Shown piece by piece: positions 22,858 to 33,915 of a DNA stretch of 64,000 nt (its first letter is position 1; each line of letters starts with the position of its first letter). The notes beneath the pieces were generated by a model. That model searched no databases. It had not been told where the DNA came from and saw only the letters and a list, made by a program, of their open reading frames with translations. A program made the translations under genes and the position numbers. Origin of the DNA: Anadara kagoshimensis (taxonomy: Eukaryota > Mollusca > Bivalvia > Arcoida > Arcidae); NCBI GenBank assembly GCA_021292105.1, contig CM037864.1, positions 44,871,109-44,935,108 of the forward strand, given 5' to 3'.

Positions 22858-23655
22858 ACTCACCTGACCAAAGGGCATGTGAGCTTATGGCATAGCTCAA
22901 CGTGTGTATACATGTGTGCGTGCTGTTTTCGACTTTTCTGAAACTACCAAACAAAAATAAGGTCAAGGTCGTGATCTAATTTTTGAACTTTTTACTTTTA
23001 TTAATTATCTTGAAGACTATCAACTTTTATGTAGGCATATATATTAGAATAATCTTAGTATTGATGCAACAGCCATTTTTGACTTATAGTTGAAGGTCAA
23101 GGTCACAGATCTAAAAGAAATCTGAAATGGTTAATTTTCTTGAAAACTATAATATTTTGTGTATGCATGTATATTAGAATATTGTAGGTAATGATGTGAC
23201 ACCCATTTTGATACATAGATGAAGGTCATTGGTTCAAAGGTCAAGGTCACGGATGTGAAATAATACCGAAATGGTTAATTATCTGGAAAACTATAAAGTT
23301 TTTGTATAGGCATGTATATTGTAATATTGTAGGTATTGGCCTTACAGTCATTTTGATATATGATTGAAGGTCATAAGTTCAAAGGTCATGGCCACAGATG
23401 AAAAATGTTTGTATCCATACCTACAATATTCTAATATAATAATATTGTAGGTATGGATACAATCATTTTGAGATATAGATGGAGATCATGGGTTCAAAGG
23501 TCAAGGTCACAGATACAAAAAAATACTGAAATAGTTAATTATCTGAAAAAGTCTCAAATCTGTATTAGGTTTCACTATTTTTTATGTTTTCTTGAAGTAT
23601 ATCATCTAGCGATTACTTATCAGGTGAGCGAATCAGACGAAATGGGCCTCTTGTT
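22858..23655 (-). mobile_element. Element with CTCACCTG termini and minisatellite core, minus orientation
   Basis: The left end reads CTCACCTGACCAAAGGGCAT then GTGAGC. The right end reads CAGGTGAGCGAATCAGACGA then AATGGGCCTCTTG. These match the two ends of the element at 11737-14336 in reverse orientation. The core has several units of about 130-145 bp with AAGGTCAAGGTCAC and ATTGTAGGTATtG-like words. No transposase is present. Confidence 0.7.
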
Positions 23656-23924
23656 TATATATATGGGAAATTATTGAATTTAAATGGCATTTAAGGTCCT
23701 TTGGCAAAACAGTTATTCAGTTACATATTTTGTTGTGGGGACTGAACAGAATTTAAAATAAAGTTTATAAATCATTGATAAGAAGATTGTTCTAGTGCAT
23801 GGGGCCCTGAGTTTGTTAAACGAAATGTAAGGTTTTCGATGAAAATTTGATAATTCATGGTTGAGATATTCTACTATTTATTTGCCTTGAAGTGGCCAGA
23901 GCTGAAAAAAAACCTTTATACCAA

Positions 23925-23998
23925 GTATGGAGATCGCACCGGCCACCTTCTCCTCTAGAGTCAGATGCTCTACCACTGAGCTACCCAGGCTTACATCT
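23925..23998 (-). mobile_element. tRNA-like SINE head (diverged)
   Basis: On the minus strand, GGGTAGCTCAGTGGTAGAGC is an almost perfect A box region of a tRNA, followed by ATCTGACTCTAGAGGAGAAG and a degraded B box (GTGCGATCT). A functional tRNA would need a canonical TTC loop, which is missing. The unit sits just downstream of the 3' end of the LINE remnant on the same strand. Confidence 0.55.
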
Positions 23999-24107
23999 CT
24001 AAGGAGTGTAAATTACACTACACTCCCCTCCCCTTTATCCTTTAAGGAGCCAGGCATCAATTGTTCCTACAGACATGCATACATACATACATATCCTCTC
24101 TGGGTCT

Positions 24108-24981
24108 TCAAGGACTCGTGAGGCCGTTGAGCATTCGACGCCACCCCTGTCTGTCACTTGCTGCCGCTTCTGCTCTTTGCCATGTAATCCATCCGTTCTC
24201 AATCCTTTCTTTTTCAACTGTTCTTCTCCAGATGTTCTTTGGTCGTCCAGCTTTTCTTCTACCTTCAGGTGTCCAGGTAAGTGCTATCTTGACATTGCTG
24301 TTTGTTTCTCTGCGCAGGATGTGACCTATATATCTCCATCTTCGCACTTTGATCGTATGGGACAGTGGTGTGGTCTTGGTGCGAGTGTAAAGATCGGTGT
24401 TTGAGATCTTCTCAGGCCAAGGCCAATGTATTTTCAGTATCCTAGGTAGGCATTTGCGGTGGAAGGTGTCTAACCTCTCTTCATCTTTTCTTGTTGTTCC
24501 CCATAACTCTGCAGACGTCTGCACAATAGAGCAGTACAGAAATTACATTGGTGTTAAATATTCGTAATTTTGTGTTGGTACTGTACTTTGATGATTTCCA
24601 TACCTGGGTTAAGGCACAGTAGGCAGATCTTGCTAGCCCCAGTCTCCTTTTTATATCTCTTTCAGTACCACAATTCTTGTCTATGGTTGTTCCTAAATAT
24701 AGGAAGGAGTCTGTATCTTCCACCTCAATGTTGTTTATTCTGATTTTCTGATCGTTCTTACAGTTCATTCTTATTGTCATTGTTTTCTTGGCGTTTATGT
24801 TAAGCCCGGTGTACTTTGCAACATCATGTAACCTGTTTGTTTTCTCTTGCAAGTCTGTGAATCTGCTAGCTAATAGCACAAGTTCATCAGCGTAGTCAAG
24901 ATCTTCAAGTCTGTTGGTAAACTTCCACCTGATGCCTCTGCTTTTGTTGTTGGTGTTTCTCATTATCCATCCTACAGACAT
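24108..24981 (-). pseudogene. Non-LTR retrotransposon (LINE) reverse-transcriptase remnant
   Basis: The 5' part (24981 down to about 24481) encodes RLEDLDYADELVLLAS, the reverse-transcriptase catalytic motif with YADE in place of YADD. LNINAKKT, SFLYLGTTID and VWKSSKYSTNTKLRIF follow. The 3' part (24524 down to 24108) encodes KDEERLDTFHRKCLPRILK, VRRWRYIGHILRR, ALTWTPEGRRKAGRPKNIWR and ASDRQGWR, the usual C-terminus of such LINEs. The two parts are in different frames near 24490-24520. The N-terminal endonuclease and the palm/fingers 5' half are absent, so the copy is 5'-truncated and dead. I do not assign a clade. Confidence 0.88.
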
Positions 24982-25438
24982 GCAACAATGTATAACCTGT
25001 AACCTGTATATCAGTCATTCAGTGTATGTTCCTTTAACCTTAGGTTTATCCTCATCACCATTGAAGTGACCAGAGCTGTATAAACCCAGGATGGTGAACA
25101 ATACCCTAAAACATGAAACTAAAGTCCCCATGTACTACTTTAATTTTTTGCTTGTTGATTGGTAAACTTTATTTAAAATTGTTCAACTTCCACACTAAAA
25201 ACTGTTTAACCGCGAACGACCTAATAACGGTTGTTAAAAAGCATAATCTCAAAGATTTTTTCAAAAATGACTATCAAATGGTTTTGCTTTCCTTTCATTA
25301 AATAAAATATCTAGTGACATTAACATTTGAAAGTTTTATATATGAAAATATAACATAATTTCTTCCTCTGCTGATACCTACTTTTACCTACCCTAATGTC
25401 TTTAGCTTTGTTTATGGGGGTAGTGTATTATTAAACCT

Positions 25439-26605
25439 AGCTCACCTGAGCAAAAAGTGCTCAAGTGAGCTATTGTGACCAGTTTTTGTCCAGTGAGCAT
25501 GTTGTCTTATGTGTTGTGCATCAACATTTGCTTGTTTAAACTAGAGGTAACAATTTTTATTGAATCTACAATTTAGTCACAATGATCCTCTTGACAAAAT
25601 CTAGGTGTTTTTTATATGGGACACATTGGGTCAATAAGTAGGTCACTAGGCCAGATCATAGAAAAAAATTGTTATTACTCTTGAGGCCACAGTTTTTAGT
25701 CCAAACGTCATTAAACTTGTATATAATGGGTCATGTTGGGTCAATAAATAGGTGACTAAACCAACTCATAGAAAAATCTTGTTAACACTTTGAAGCCAAA
25801 GTTTAAGTCAAAACTTCTTCAAACTTGCTTATAATTATCATCTTGACAACAGCAAAGTCAAATTTGTATATCGGTCATATTCGGTCAATAAGTAGGTCAC
25901 TATGTAAAATCATAAAAAACCTGTTGACACACCAGAAGCCCAAATTGCACTCCAATCTTCACCAAACTTGATCAGAATGATTCTCTTGACAAAAACTAAA
26001 GGAAATGTGTGTAGGGTATGTTAGGTCAATATGTCGGTCACAAGTTCAAGTCATAGGAAAAAACCTTGTTAACACACTTGAGGCCCTAATTTCATATATG
26101 GGTTATGTTGGGTCAAATCATTGAAAATCTTGTTAACCCATGAAGCCCCAATATTACTTCAATCCTCATCAAACTTGCCTAGAATGTTCCTGTTTGCAAA
26201 AACTAGGTCAGGATAGTGTATGAGTTATGTTGGGTCACTATGTAGGTTGCTAGGTCAAACCATAGAAAAAACATGTTAATAGTGTAAAAGTCACAATTTT
26301 TATCCAATCTACATCAAATTTGGCTACAGTAACCCTCTTGACAAATTCTAGGCCAAGTTTATATATGGGCTATGTTGGGTATGTAGGTCACTAGGTCAGG
26401 CCATAGGAAATTATTAACATTTTCGAGGAGCAAATGATAAAAACACTGTAAACACTCTAGAAGTGAAATTTATTGGTAAATCGTCATCAAACTTATAAGA
26501 AATTATCTTCACATAAGCTAGGCCAATAAGTAAGTCATTGGATCAAACTATTTCAAAACTCTGGAACTAGTAAATGCATATTTTCTCAGGCGAGTATCCA
26601 AATCC
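25439..26605 (+). mobile_element. Element with GCTCACCTGAGC terminus and about 8-9 tandem units
   Basis: The left end is AGCTCACCTGAGCAAAAAGT then GCTCAAGTGAGCTATTGTGA, with an internal inverted GCTCA-N-TGAGC pair. The core repeats GTTGGGTCAATAAGTAGGTC then ACTAGGTCAA-ATCATAGAAA and a CAAACTT-type stretch at irregular intervals of about 100-130 bp. The right end is near CAGGCGAGTATCC. No transposase is seen. Confidence 0.65.
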
Positions 26606-27119
26606 TAATAATCCTCATTTTTTAAAGTCGTTTTGGAAAACATAACTTAATGCTTACCGTCTAGGAATGTGTGTTGAATACATTAGTTCATACAGCAAAA
26701 TCTGTCTCAACAGCTTCAGGACTGCTATTGGATTATGATCACGAATTATTTGTAACCTGTGTTCATCTGTTGATGGAAATTTTAAACATTCTTGTTAGCG
26801 TTAGAGCAACATGTATCTTTTATTCCCCGATAAGAAATCATCAAGGGTATATAGTAATGCATTCCGTCCATCTGTCCTTGTGTCACACAAAAAGATTTAA
26901 TAATGATATCACTATGTTATTATCACTACAATTAATACTATATAAATGGTAAACGTAACAGTGCTCATTCTATAAGATGGCCATATTTAACATTGCAATA
27001 ATGCAAAAATATTGATTATATGATGTTTTATCAGATTTGTTTTAGAAAATGGCCTCATCTGAAAAATCCTAAAATGAACACCTCTACAGTTACACTGAAA
27101 TTATAATCTGACCTTGAAC

Positions 27120-27205
27120 TATATTTGCATACCTTAATTTTTGGGGAATTTCAGATTTTAACTAGCAGCAAATTTAGACAATAGTATATTTTTAATAATA
27201 CACAA
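27120..27205 (-). repeat. Fragment of the hammerhead-bearing repeat family
   Basis: TACCTTAATTTTTGGGGAAT and AACTAGCAGCAAATTTAGAC then AATAGTATATTTTTAATAAT match the non-ribozyme part of the elements at 38080-38335 and 43845-44060. The ribozyme core is not present in this fragment. Confidence 0.65.
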
Positions 27206-27430
27206 TTAAACATAAATCTATTTTGCAGATTGAGTTAGATGATTAGGAGGATAACCCAAATGAAGTGCTTATCTCTACATAGTGGATGTTGATACTTATA
27301 CAGTTACAAAGAAGCTACTCTCTGAGGAAAAAGACAAACCAGAAAGCTTTTTGTAGATAGGTGAAAAAAACTTGTTGTGTTAGAAGAGGAACAAGTTCCA
27401 AAGTTTTGGGTCCATAAGGAAAAACAAGTT

Positions 27431-29020
27431 ATGGAAACACCGTTTTCAGTGGTTAAAGGAAATCACATTCACGGTGTTGTGGACAAGGTTGAAGAAACAT
27501 TACTGTCTGTAGTAGAGAAATCAACACTTTCTGAGATAGACCAATTATCTAATTATTATGAAAAAGAATCTTTTATTTCTGGGGTAGGGAAACCTCCTAT
27601 ATCTGGAGTAGTAGACACAGGTCAGTGGAGTTGTAATAAACGTATGGACAGTGAATCAAACCTGGAACATGAGATTGGTTCTCGACAGTTCCCTGGAATG
27701 TCTGAAGTCTTGGCGAAACCAGTTGTTAAGAAGGAAACGATAGATATTAAAAAGTGTAATATTTGTTTAAAAGAATTCAGATATGCAATGCAACTGGAAA
27801 AACATATGACTGACAATGATTGCTGGGGATTCTTATCCCAATGTGAAGACACTGGTTTTAAAAAGAAACCGAAATACTACCTTGTTGATATGCTAAGGAA
27901 AAGATCAATTTCAAGGAAAATATCTAAAAGTCAAGTGTCAAAAATTGGAAATGACTGTCATAATATCAACAATAATTTTGATAGTAAACATTTAATGAAA
28001 ACACAAAGAGAAAACACTGGTTTTAAGAAAAAATCAAATTACTACCATGTTGATTTGCCAAGAAAACGATCATTTTCAAAGAAAAAGTATGATAGTCAAG
28101 CGTCAAAAATTAGAAATGACTATTATAATATTGACAATAATATTAAAAGTATACATTCCATGGAAACACCAAGTGGTTATATTTTAAGTAATCAAAATGA
28201 CATTGGACTTCAAGTAAATATTGTAGAAGATTCTGTATGCAGTTTTTCACCAGATTTGTGTGTAAATTTAGATGACACTTCTCCTTGTGAAGATATTCAA
28301 AACATTCAAAATAATCTTAATGATACAGGTATTGAAGTAAAAGTAGAAACACAAATGATTAAAAATTATAATGCTGAAATTCCAGAATCCAACATGGAGG
28401 AATCAGATACTGAAATAAAAGAGGAATCGGAAACCACCGCAGAATCCAACATGGAGAAATCAGGACTAGCCAGTGATGATAACAGTGGGATTTATGTTAA
28501 ATTGACACTTAATTCAAGTACTTGTGTTAAGGTTACAACAGAAAGAGATGTAATTAAAGAGATTTATAAAGAAACCGAGTTGAATTCAGAAACTGAAAAC
28601 ATGGTTTCATATTCAGTACCTGAGGAAGACATGGCATTGTCAGATAAGGGTAGTCTTTTCAGTAAGACACAGAATCAGATAAAAGAAAACAGGTCAACTG
28701 AATTTGTTAGAAGGAGCCCAGTGAAAAAGAATGAATTGAAACCATTTGATTTAAATTACAAATCACAGAAAAAAGAAAGAGCAAAGAAAGGTGGAAATAA
28801 AAAATCAAAAGCGGACATGCTTTATTGCACAAACTGTGGTTTTGAATATTCAACCATATATGAGTTTTTAAAACATTATGATATTTGCCAAATAATAAGT
28901 AAAACTGAAATGCCAGAGAGAATGGTTTATAACTGTAAGATATGTCATGCAGGTTTTAAATTCAAGAATAATTTGTTGAGGCACTTGCAGATTCACATGG
29001 ATAAAGATTCCTATGAATGA
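27431..29020 (+). CDS. Zinc-finger protein, C2HC/C2H2 type, single coding exon
   Basis: Probable nuclear nucleic-acid-binding protein; target unknown. An uninterrupted frame of 529 codons runs from the first ATG at 27431 to TGA at 29018-29020; the same frame is open upstream to a TGA at 27362. The finger CNICLKEF...H-x5-C lies about residue 107-129. Near the C-terminus are CTNCGFEY...H-x3-C-like and CKICHAGFKFKNNLLRHLQIH, a full C2H2 finger. A lysine-rich middle holds two copies of a block of about 58 residues (GFKKK...YYxVD...RKRSxSxK...NDxxNIxNN). An acidic segment repeats AESNME. A possible acceptor TATTTTGCAG ends near 27229, so an untranslated upstream exon is plausible. A poly(A) signal AATAAA follows at 29335. 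I do not recognise an orthologue. Confidence 0.8.
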   Translation: METPFSVVKGNHIHGVVDKVEETLLSVVEKSTLSEIDQLSNYYEKESFISGVGKPPISGVVDTGQWSCNKRMDSESNLEHEIGSRQFPGMSEVLAKPVVKKETIDIKKCNICLKEFRYAMQLEKHMTDNDCWGFLSQCEDTGFKKKPKYYLVDMLRKRSISRKISKSQVSKIGNDCHNINNNFDSKHLMKTQRENTGFKKKSNYYHVDLPRKRSFSKKKYDSQASKIRNDYYNIDNNIKSIHSMETPSGYILSNQNDIGLQVNIVEDSVCSFSPDLCVNLDDTSPCEDIQNIQNNLNDTGIEVKVETQMIKNYNAEIPESNMEESDTEIKEESETTAESNMEKSGLASDDNSGIYVKLTLNSSTCVKVTTERDVIKEIYKETELNSETENMVSYSVPEEDMALSDKGSLFSKTQNQIKENRSTEFVRRSPVKKNELKPFDLNYKSQKKERAKKGGNKKSKADMLYCTNCGFEYSTIYEFLKHYDICQIISKTEMPERMVYNCKICHAGFKFKNNLLRHLQIHMDKDSYE

Positions 29021-29334
29021 TTTACTTGTACCAGCAAGTTACTATATTCCTACATACTGGTAAGAGCACGATTCACGATTCCTGCAAACATAAACCATCT
29101 CATCATTTGATTCCTAGAAATTGCATAAGACACTTGATTCCTATGAATCACATAATCCTCTTGATTCCAAGAACTTTCATTAGCCATTTCATAACTACCT
29201 ATCACACTACCCACTTTATTTCATGTGTGCCCTGTTCTTTCATGTGTTAATATTGTATGTGCAGGTATTTTTAGTCAAATTCACTGGTGTCTGTATTTGT
29301 TTGAAGTTGTATTTTCTGTGTAAAGTGGGTGACA

Positions 29335-29340
29335 AATAAA
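29335..29340 (+). promoter_or_regulatory. Poly(A) signal of the zinc-finger gene
   Basis: AATAAA about 315 nt after the stop codon, in GACAAATAAATTTATTG. Position fits a 3' end for the zinc-finger mRNA; use is inferred. Confidence 0.5.
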
Positions 29341-29640
29341 TTTATTGTAATAAGCCAATCAGTAAAATAATATTTGATCATCTGAGCGTTCCTGGTTGTC
29401 ATTTAATTGTGACAGTGACATAAAGTTTTATGTAAAAAACCCACCAAATTCTAATATAGCTTCTAATGTAGCCATTTGTGGGTGTCATAATTGAAGTTTT
29501 TAAGTTCTTAGGATTGATATAAAAAGACTTCTGTGATGAAATTTTGTTTTGTTTTTCGAATACAATCCTTAAATATACCTCTCTAAGAAAAAAATTTTTA
29601 ATCTTCTATAAAACATCTGCCAACTGTCAATCTCTTGTTC

Positions 29641-29859
29641 AATCTTTGCACAAGTTATCGACCTTCTAACAGTCCTTTCGCGTTTCTTATCTTGTTAGTA
29701 ATAAAGAGAGTCATTTCCGTCCGCTTTTGTGTTGATTATCGTCAGTTGAACACCTTGAATAACCACGATGATTACATAACTCTAAGGATTAAAAAGTCTT
29801 TTGAGCGTCTAATAGAACTATTATTGGCTAGGATGCAATGGGATAGTTATCTGATCTAA
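29641..29859 (+). pseudogene. LTR retrotransposon (Ty3/Gypsy-type) reverse-transcriptase fragment
   Basis: RPSNSPFAF and SVRFCVDYRQLNTLN are the conserved start of the Gypsy reverse-transcriptase domain (the xSPxA ... RFCVDYRxLN region). The rest of the frame decays after about residue 45. No LTR, integrase or second fragment is visible nearby. Confidence 0.7.
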
Positions 29860-30424
29860 TTAAACGACGTGATAAATTTGGATAAGAAGAGGAAAAACAT
29901 CTTTGTGCAGTTTTAGACCGATAGCACATGGCAGCCGAAAATTAAACCAAAAATATCACCTATTTCAGCGACACGTATACTGTAAAGTTTGGACATATGA
30001 TTTTAGAAAACACCACCTCTCCTGGCCATTTAGATTCGGTCATCGTGGTGGAGCGCTTTAACATAACTCTTAGGCCATTGCTCTCTGTTATGGTTTCAAA
30101 AATCGGACTGACTGGGTTCAAGGACGTTTTTGCAATGATGGCTAACAATCGTCCTTTACACAACTGGACTACTGGTACACGCAGTCTAATACTGCTTGAC
30201 TGTCTCCAATTGAGTTGCCATTTGATTTCATTACACTTCTGCCATAGATCACCAAGTAAATATAGAAATTTATGTCGTATACAGAATCCAGCAGGGTCCA
30301 AATTCAACGTGTAAAGTGATAGTTATGAGCTGAAGCCAAATAATTGATTTAAACATTTTGAGGCAGTAGGAGACGATGTACACACGGATTTAAAGGGAAC
30401 GAGGATGTCGAACAGAGTCATAAA
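29860..30424. other. Spacer with overlapping unsupported open frames
   Basis: Overlapping open frames on both strands (about 29960-30314) have no recognisable motif. They may come from an old repeat. I do not call a gene. Confidence 0.35.
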
Positions 30425-30620
30425 TGTTACTCAAAAACTAATTCATGTCCAAATCACAATACTAAAGCAAAGTAAAAACTTTGAAAACTTGCAAATTAAG
30501 TTAAAATGTGAACTTCCACCAGGGAAGTTTAGCTGGAGCGACACCTGCTACATTTGTAATCAAAATTGAGAATGAAAGGACCATGGAACTATGGGGCGTC
30601 AAAAATATCCATGATGACTT
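30425..30620 (-). repeat. Family G dispersed repeat copy, minus orientation
   Basis: Family G, read in its forward direction, runs TTTCATTCTCAATTTTGATT, AGCTAGCTAAACAGGAGGTG, CTTACCCTxCCGGAGCACC, CACTTCTCTGGTGGAAGTTC, TTTGCCAGTTTTCAAAGTTT, GATTGTGATTTGGACATGG. This copy has the reverse complements: CATGTCCAAATCACAATACT, ACTTTGAAAACTTGCAAATT, GAACTTCCACCAGGGAAGT and AATTGAGAATGAAAGGACC. Confidence 0.75.
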
Positions 30621-33016
30621 TAGACACAGCCATATACCCAACAATATTGTGATTGCGATCATAAAACTTTTTGAACACCTTGATAAGAAAAATACTTGCA
30701 ATAGCAGCTTGCTTTGTGTTTAAAGTTCACGTAGTGGGGACAGACGGTTGTTTTGACACAAATGAGTCAATTTAATGCATAAATGACGTTCTTTAGTATT
30801 TCATAATGATAATCGTCAAATTCGAAGTGAAGTCGTTTACACATTTTGCAATATGGTTCTGGAAAATGCAGTGTTCTTTCTTAGGTGTAACTAGCGATTT
30901 TCCGCCGCATGATTTTTTCATTTGGTTAAATTCCCATATTGTATATTAATCCGCGTTTTCTACATGTATTGCGTCTTCCAGATGCAAAATATTTATAATA
31001 AACACGAAGCACCAGATTCCATCAACAAACTACCAATGGACATTGTGATTCCAAGAACCATCGAGGATTAGTCATACACTACCAACAGATAACCTGCCAG
31101 TCGACAGCAAACACGCTCTTAATCTAGACTAAAGTAACTTTTTTGGAATCCAACTTCTTTATTTAAATCTTGAAAACAACGTTTACACTTGACTGGAAAT
31201 TTGTTACTGATGCAACCAGACGGGATGCATACTTCCGCCCTGTCCGGTCACATGACCGACCAATTGATCAACGATACATGACTATACATGGCTTTAAAAG
31301 TTAATGCCTGAAAACCTTTAAACATATTTGTCATTATCATATACATGTAATAATCAATACCCTTTTAGACTTTATCTCTAATATTTACATTTTACCTGGA
31401 AAGCTCTTTTCATGTTAAGCAATCCTTCCATTCCATTTAACACAACTGAAAATTATGTATTTTTAATATGTAACTTATCTTTATGAAAGTGTTTAGTTAT
31501 CGTGAATAGATAAATTATTAACATTTATTTGCCAATAACGGTTCTAGAAACAAACACAGGAATTGCATTGGGGGACCATTGTAAAAACACATACATTTTT
31601 TATCCCAAAGTCCTTGTTACAACCCAAAAATCAATTATGAACAATAGTTAGCTTAAAATCGAAGGGCTATACGTTATTGCATTCTAAACAAGATTACTGT
31701 TAGACGGAACAAGAAAAAAAACAAGGCAACGATTGCAAAAACCATAATTAAAATGTCAAAATTATACACCTCTGAGAAATTTGATAAGAAACAAAACTTG
31801 ATCATAATTTCAAATTCTGAGAAACATGCAAAGAGTTACCGCCTCTTCTGGTGCACACATTGTCAGATCCTATAGTAATCATGTATACTAAGTTTAGTAA
31901 AAATGTTTTGGAGAGAAACGGGCTAATTGTTGCAAAGGGTATTATTTAAAGGCGGAAGATGCCGGCGACTAACAAATGAATACGACTGCCTTTCCATCAC
32001 TTTTTTCCTTATTCATTTATTTATTTATTTTATTTATGCTGTCCAGAATATTATGAATGACACGTCGTTCAAGCGGTGTGCCCAATAAACGCCGGATTAC
32101 GGATCCCATTCGGGCAGATTCTAGTGTGATTTTAAAGCGAAACTCTTGGTTCACAGTGACTTTTGCCTTTAGTTTTATTTTTATACAAGAGAAACATATT
32201 TCTTGGCTTGCCGTGATCTATTTCCACCCATCTTATAATTGTTATATCCCCTTAAGACAATGACCATGAGTATTCAGTTTTTCTTAGTGTTCCAAAGGCT
32301 CTTCCTGATAAAATGTTGTTCTCGATCGGTGACTAGGTCCTGTCCCCAGTTGAGCAATCATTCGTTAACTAAGGTTTAACAAATGTTGGCTCTTATTGGA
32401 AAAGCGAATAATCAATTGTGTTTAAACTAAATACAGATACCATATATCATGCGAAATCTTCAAAATTTGCCAAATTTAAGTTTAGGAAAAATCTTAGTTA
32501 AGAAATGATTGTGAAAGTGTGGTACAGACCGATAGTGTTCTCTTTTTAATATAAATACTATATAACCTAGCGGATATAAGATCCCCAAGACCATAGTGCA
32601 CTTCAACCAATATAAATAATAAACACATGTGCACCCGAGCAGAGAAGATTCAGATAGCCATATATAGAACACACCGTTTTCATTTTGTGAAGTATTACTG
32701 TTCTAGTGTTAATATAAGACATATTTTGTTTAAACCGATCATAATTGGCAAATGAAACGGTGTCTAAATATAACTAGTGTATTGCTGATTGCATTAACAA
32801 AACAAATACGGTAGATCGGGATATAACTTTGACATTCTTAAATTAAACAAGACGAAGACTAGCGTGCATTGAACCCGGTTACGGTTTACTTCACATCAAA
32901 CATATATTACAGCACAGCTTGGCGATCTGGGGTAGAAGTGTAATGTCATCAGCGTCAGTCATGATTCGATATACGCATATTGTTCTTAAAATATAATGAC
33001 AATTCGTGATTTCACA
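30621..33016. other. Long gene-free stretch
   Basis: About 2.4 kb, AT-rich, with short open frames only and no recognisable protein, RNA or repeat that I can support. A short (TTTA)n-like run lies near 32015-32040. Confidence 0.4.
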
Positions 33017-33422
33017 CGAGCATATTATTTTTTAAAGATAATGACAATTTGTGATTTGACTCGAGCATATTATTTTTAAATGAAAATGACAATTCATGGT
33101 TCTGCATAGGTGTATTTTTTTAAATAATGGCAACAACAAGTTTATTGTGGATTTTTTCATGCAGACAGTAAGTATATAATAACATTTTAACTACGGCTTT
33201 ATATATCCAGAACCCGGAACAAAGATTTCCTCTAGCTTATTTGTCAATTTTTAGGATATTCATGATATGTAATTTAAAGTGTCATTTTGAAGATCAATCA
33301 AACCTTATTGTTACTTTATTACGATTTTGTCGAAACCATTTGTAGTACAAACAGGTTTAAATTGAGGAAAAACCTTAGTTAAGGTATCTTTTGTGACACA
33401 GCCTAGGGTTAACAGAGTTTAA

Positions 33423-33423
<1 letters not shown>

Positions 33424-33472
<49 letters not shown>
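33424..33472. repeat. (GT)n microsatellite
   Basis: About 24 GT units. The same site in the right copy (35044-35067) has about 12 units. Confidence 0.98.
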
Positions 33473-33473
<1 letters not shown>

Positions 33474-33776
33474 GGTTAATTGTAGAAGATAAGTTAGCTA
33501 TTATAGTAGCCAGATACCAGCGAGGGATATAATATATTAAATATCTTAGAAAAAAATGTACCCATCGTGTGCGTATTGTAGCTTATAGATACTTGATAAT
33601 TGACATCAATGGACGAGCATTGAATAAAGTTAGTCATGGTGTACTTGAATATCTTAGAAATGAGAAAACAAGTAGACTTCTGAACAACAAATTAAAATTT
33701 GAAAAATATGTGGAACAAAATGTTTCTTGCAGCATTAATTGATGGTAGCTTCGCTAAACCTACTTATTTAGAATAC

Positions 33777-33860
33777 ATTACTGGTTGAATTCAAATGCAT
33801 GGGTCGTATAAAGACTCTTTATACGAGCAATGCAATTGAATTCAACCAGTATGCATTCTA
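33777..33860. repeat. Inverted repeat (hairpin) next to Penelope-like 3' end
   Basis: TACTGGTTGAATTCA on the left is matched by TGAATTCAACCAGTA on the right, with an inner pair GTATAAAGA / TCTTTATAC near the centre. The same structure is present at about 35377-35460 in the right copy. Confidence 0.9.
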
Positions 33861-33915
33861 AATTACGACTATAATAAATTAAGAATATCGTGTTTACACC
33901 TGTATAACGAAAATT

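Noticed and set aside
26671-26952. Plus-strand open frame of 93 codons
   Set aside because: No motif; contains simple repeat-like text and sits beside the CTCACCTG element.
29960-30314. Open frames of 105-115 codons on both strands
   Set aside because: No recognisable domain; both strands open over the same bases suggests composition bias or an old repeat.
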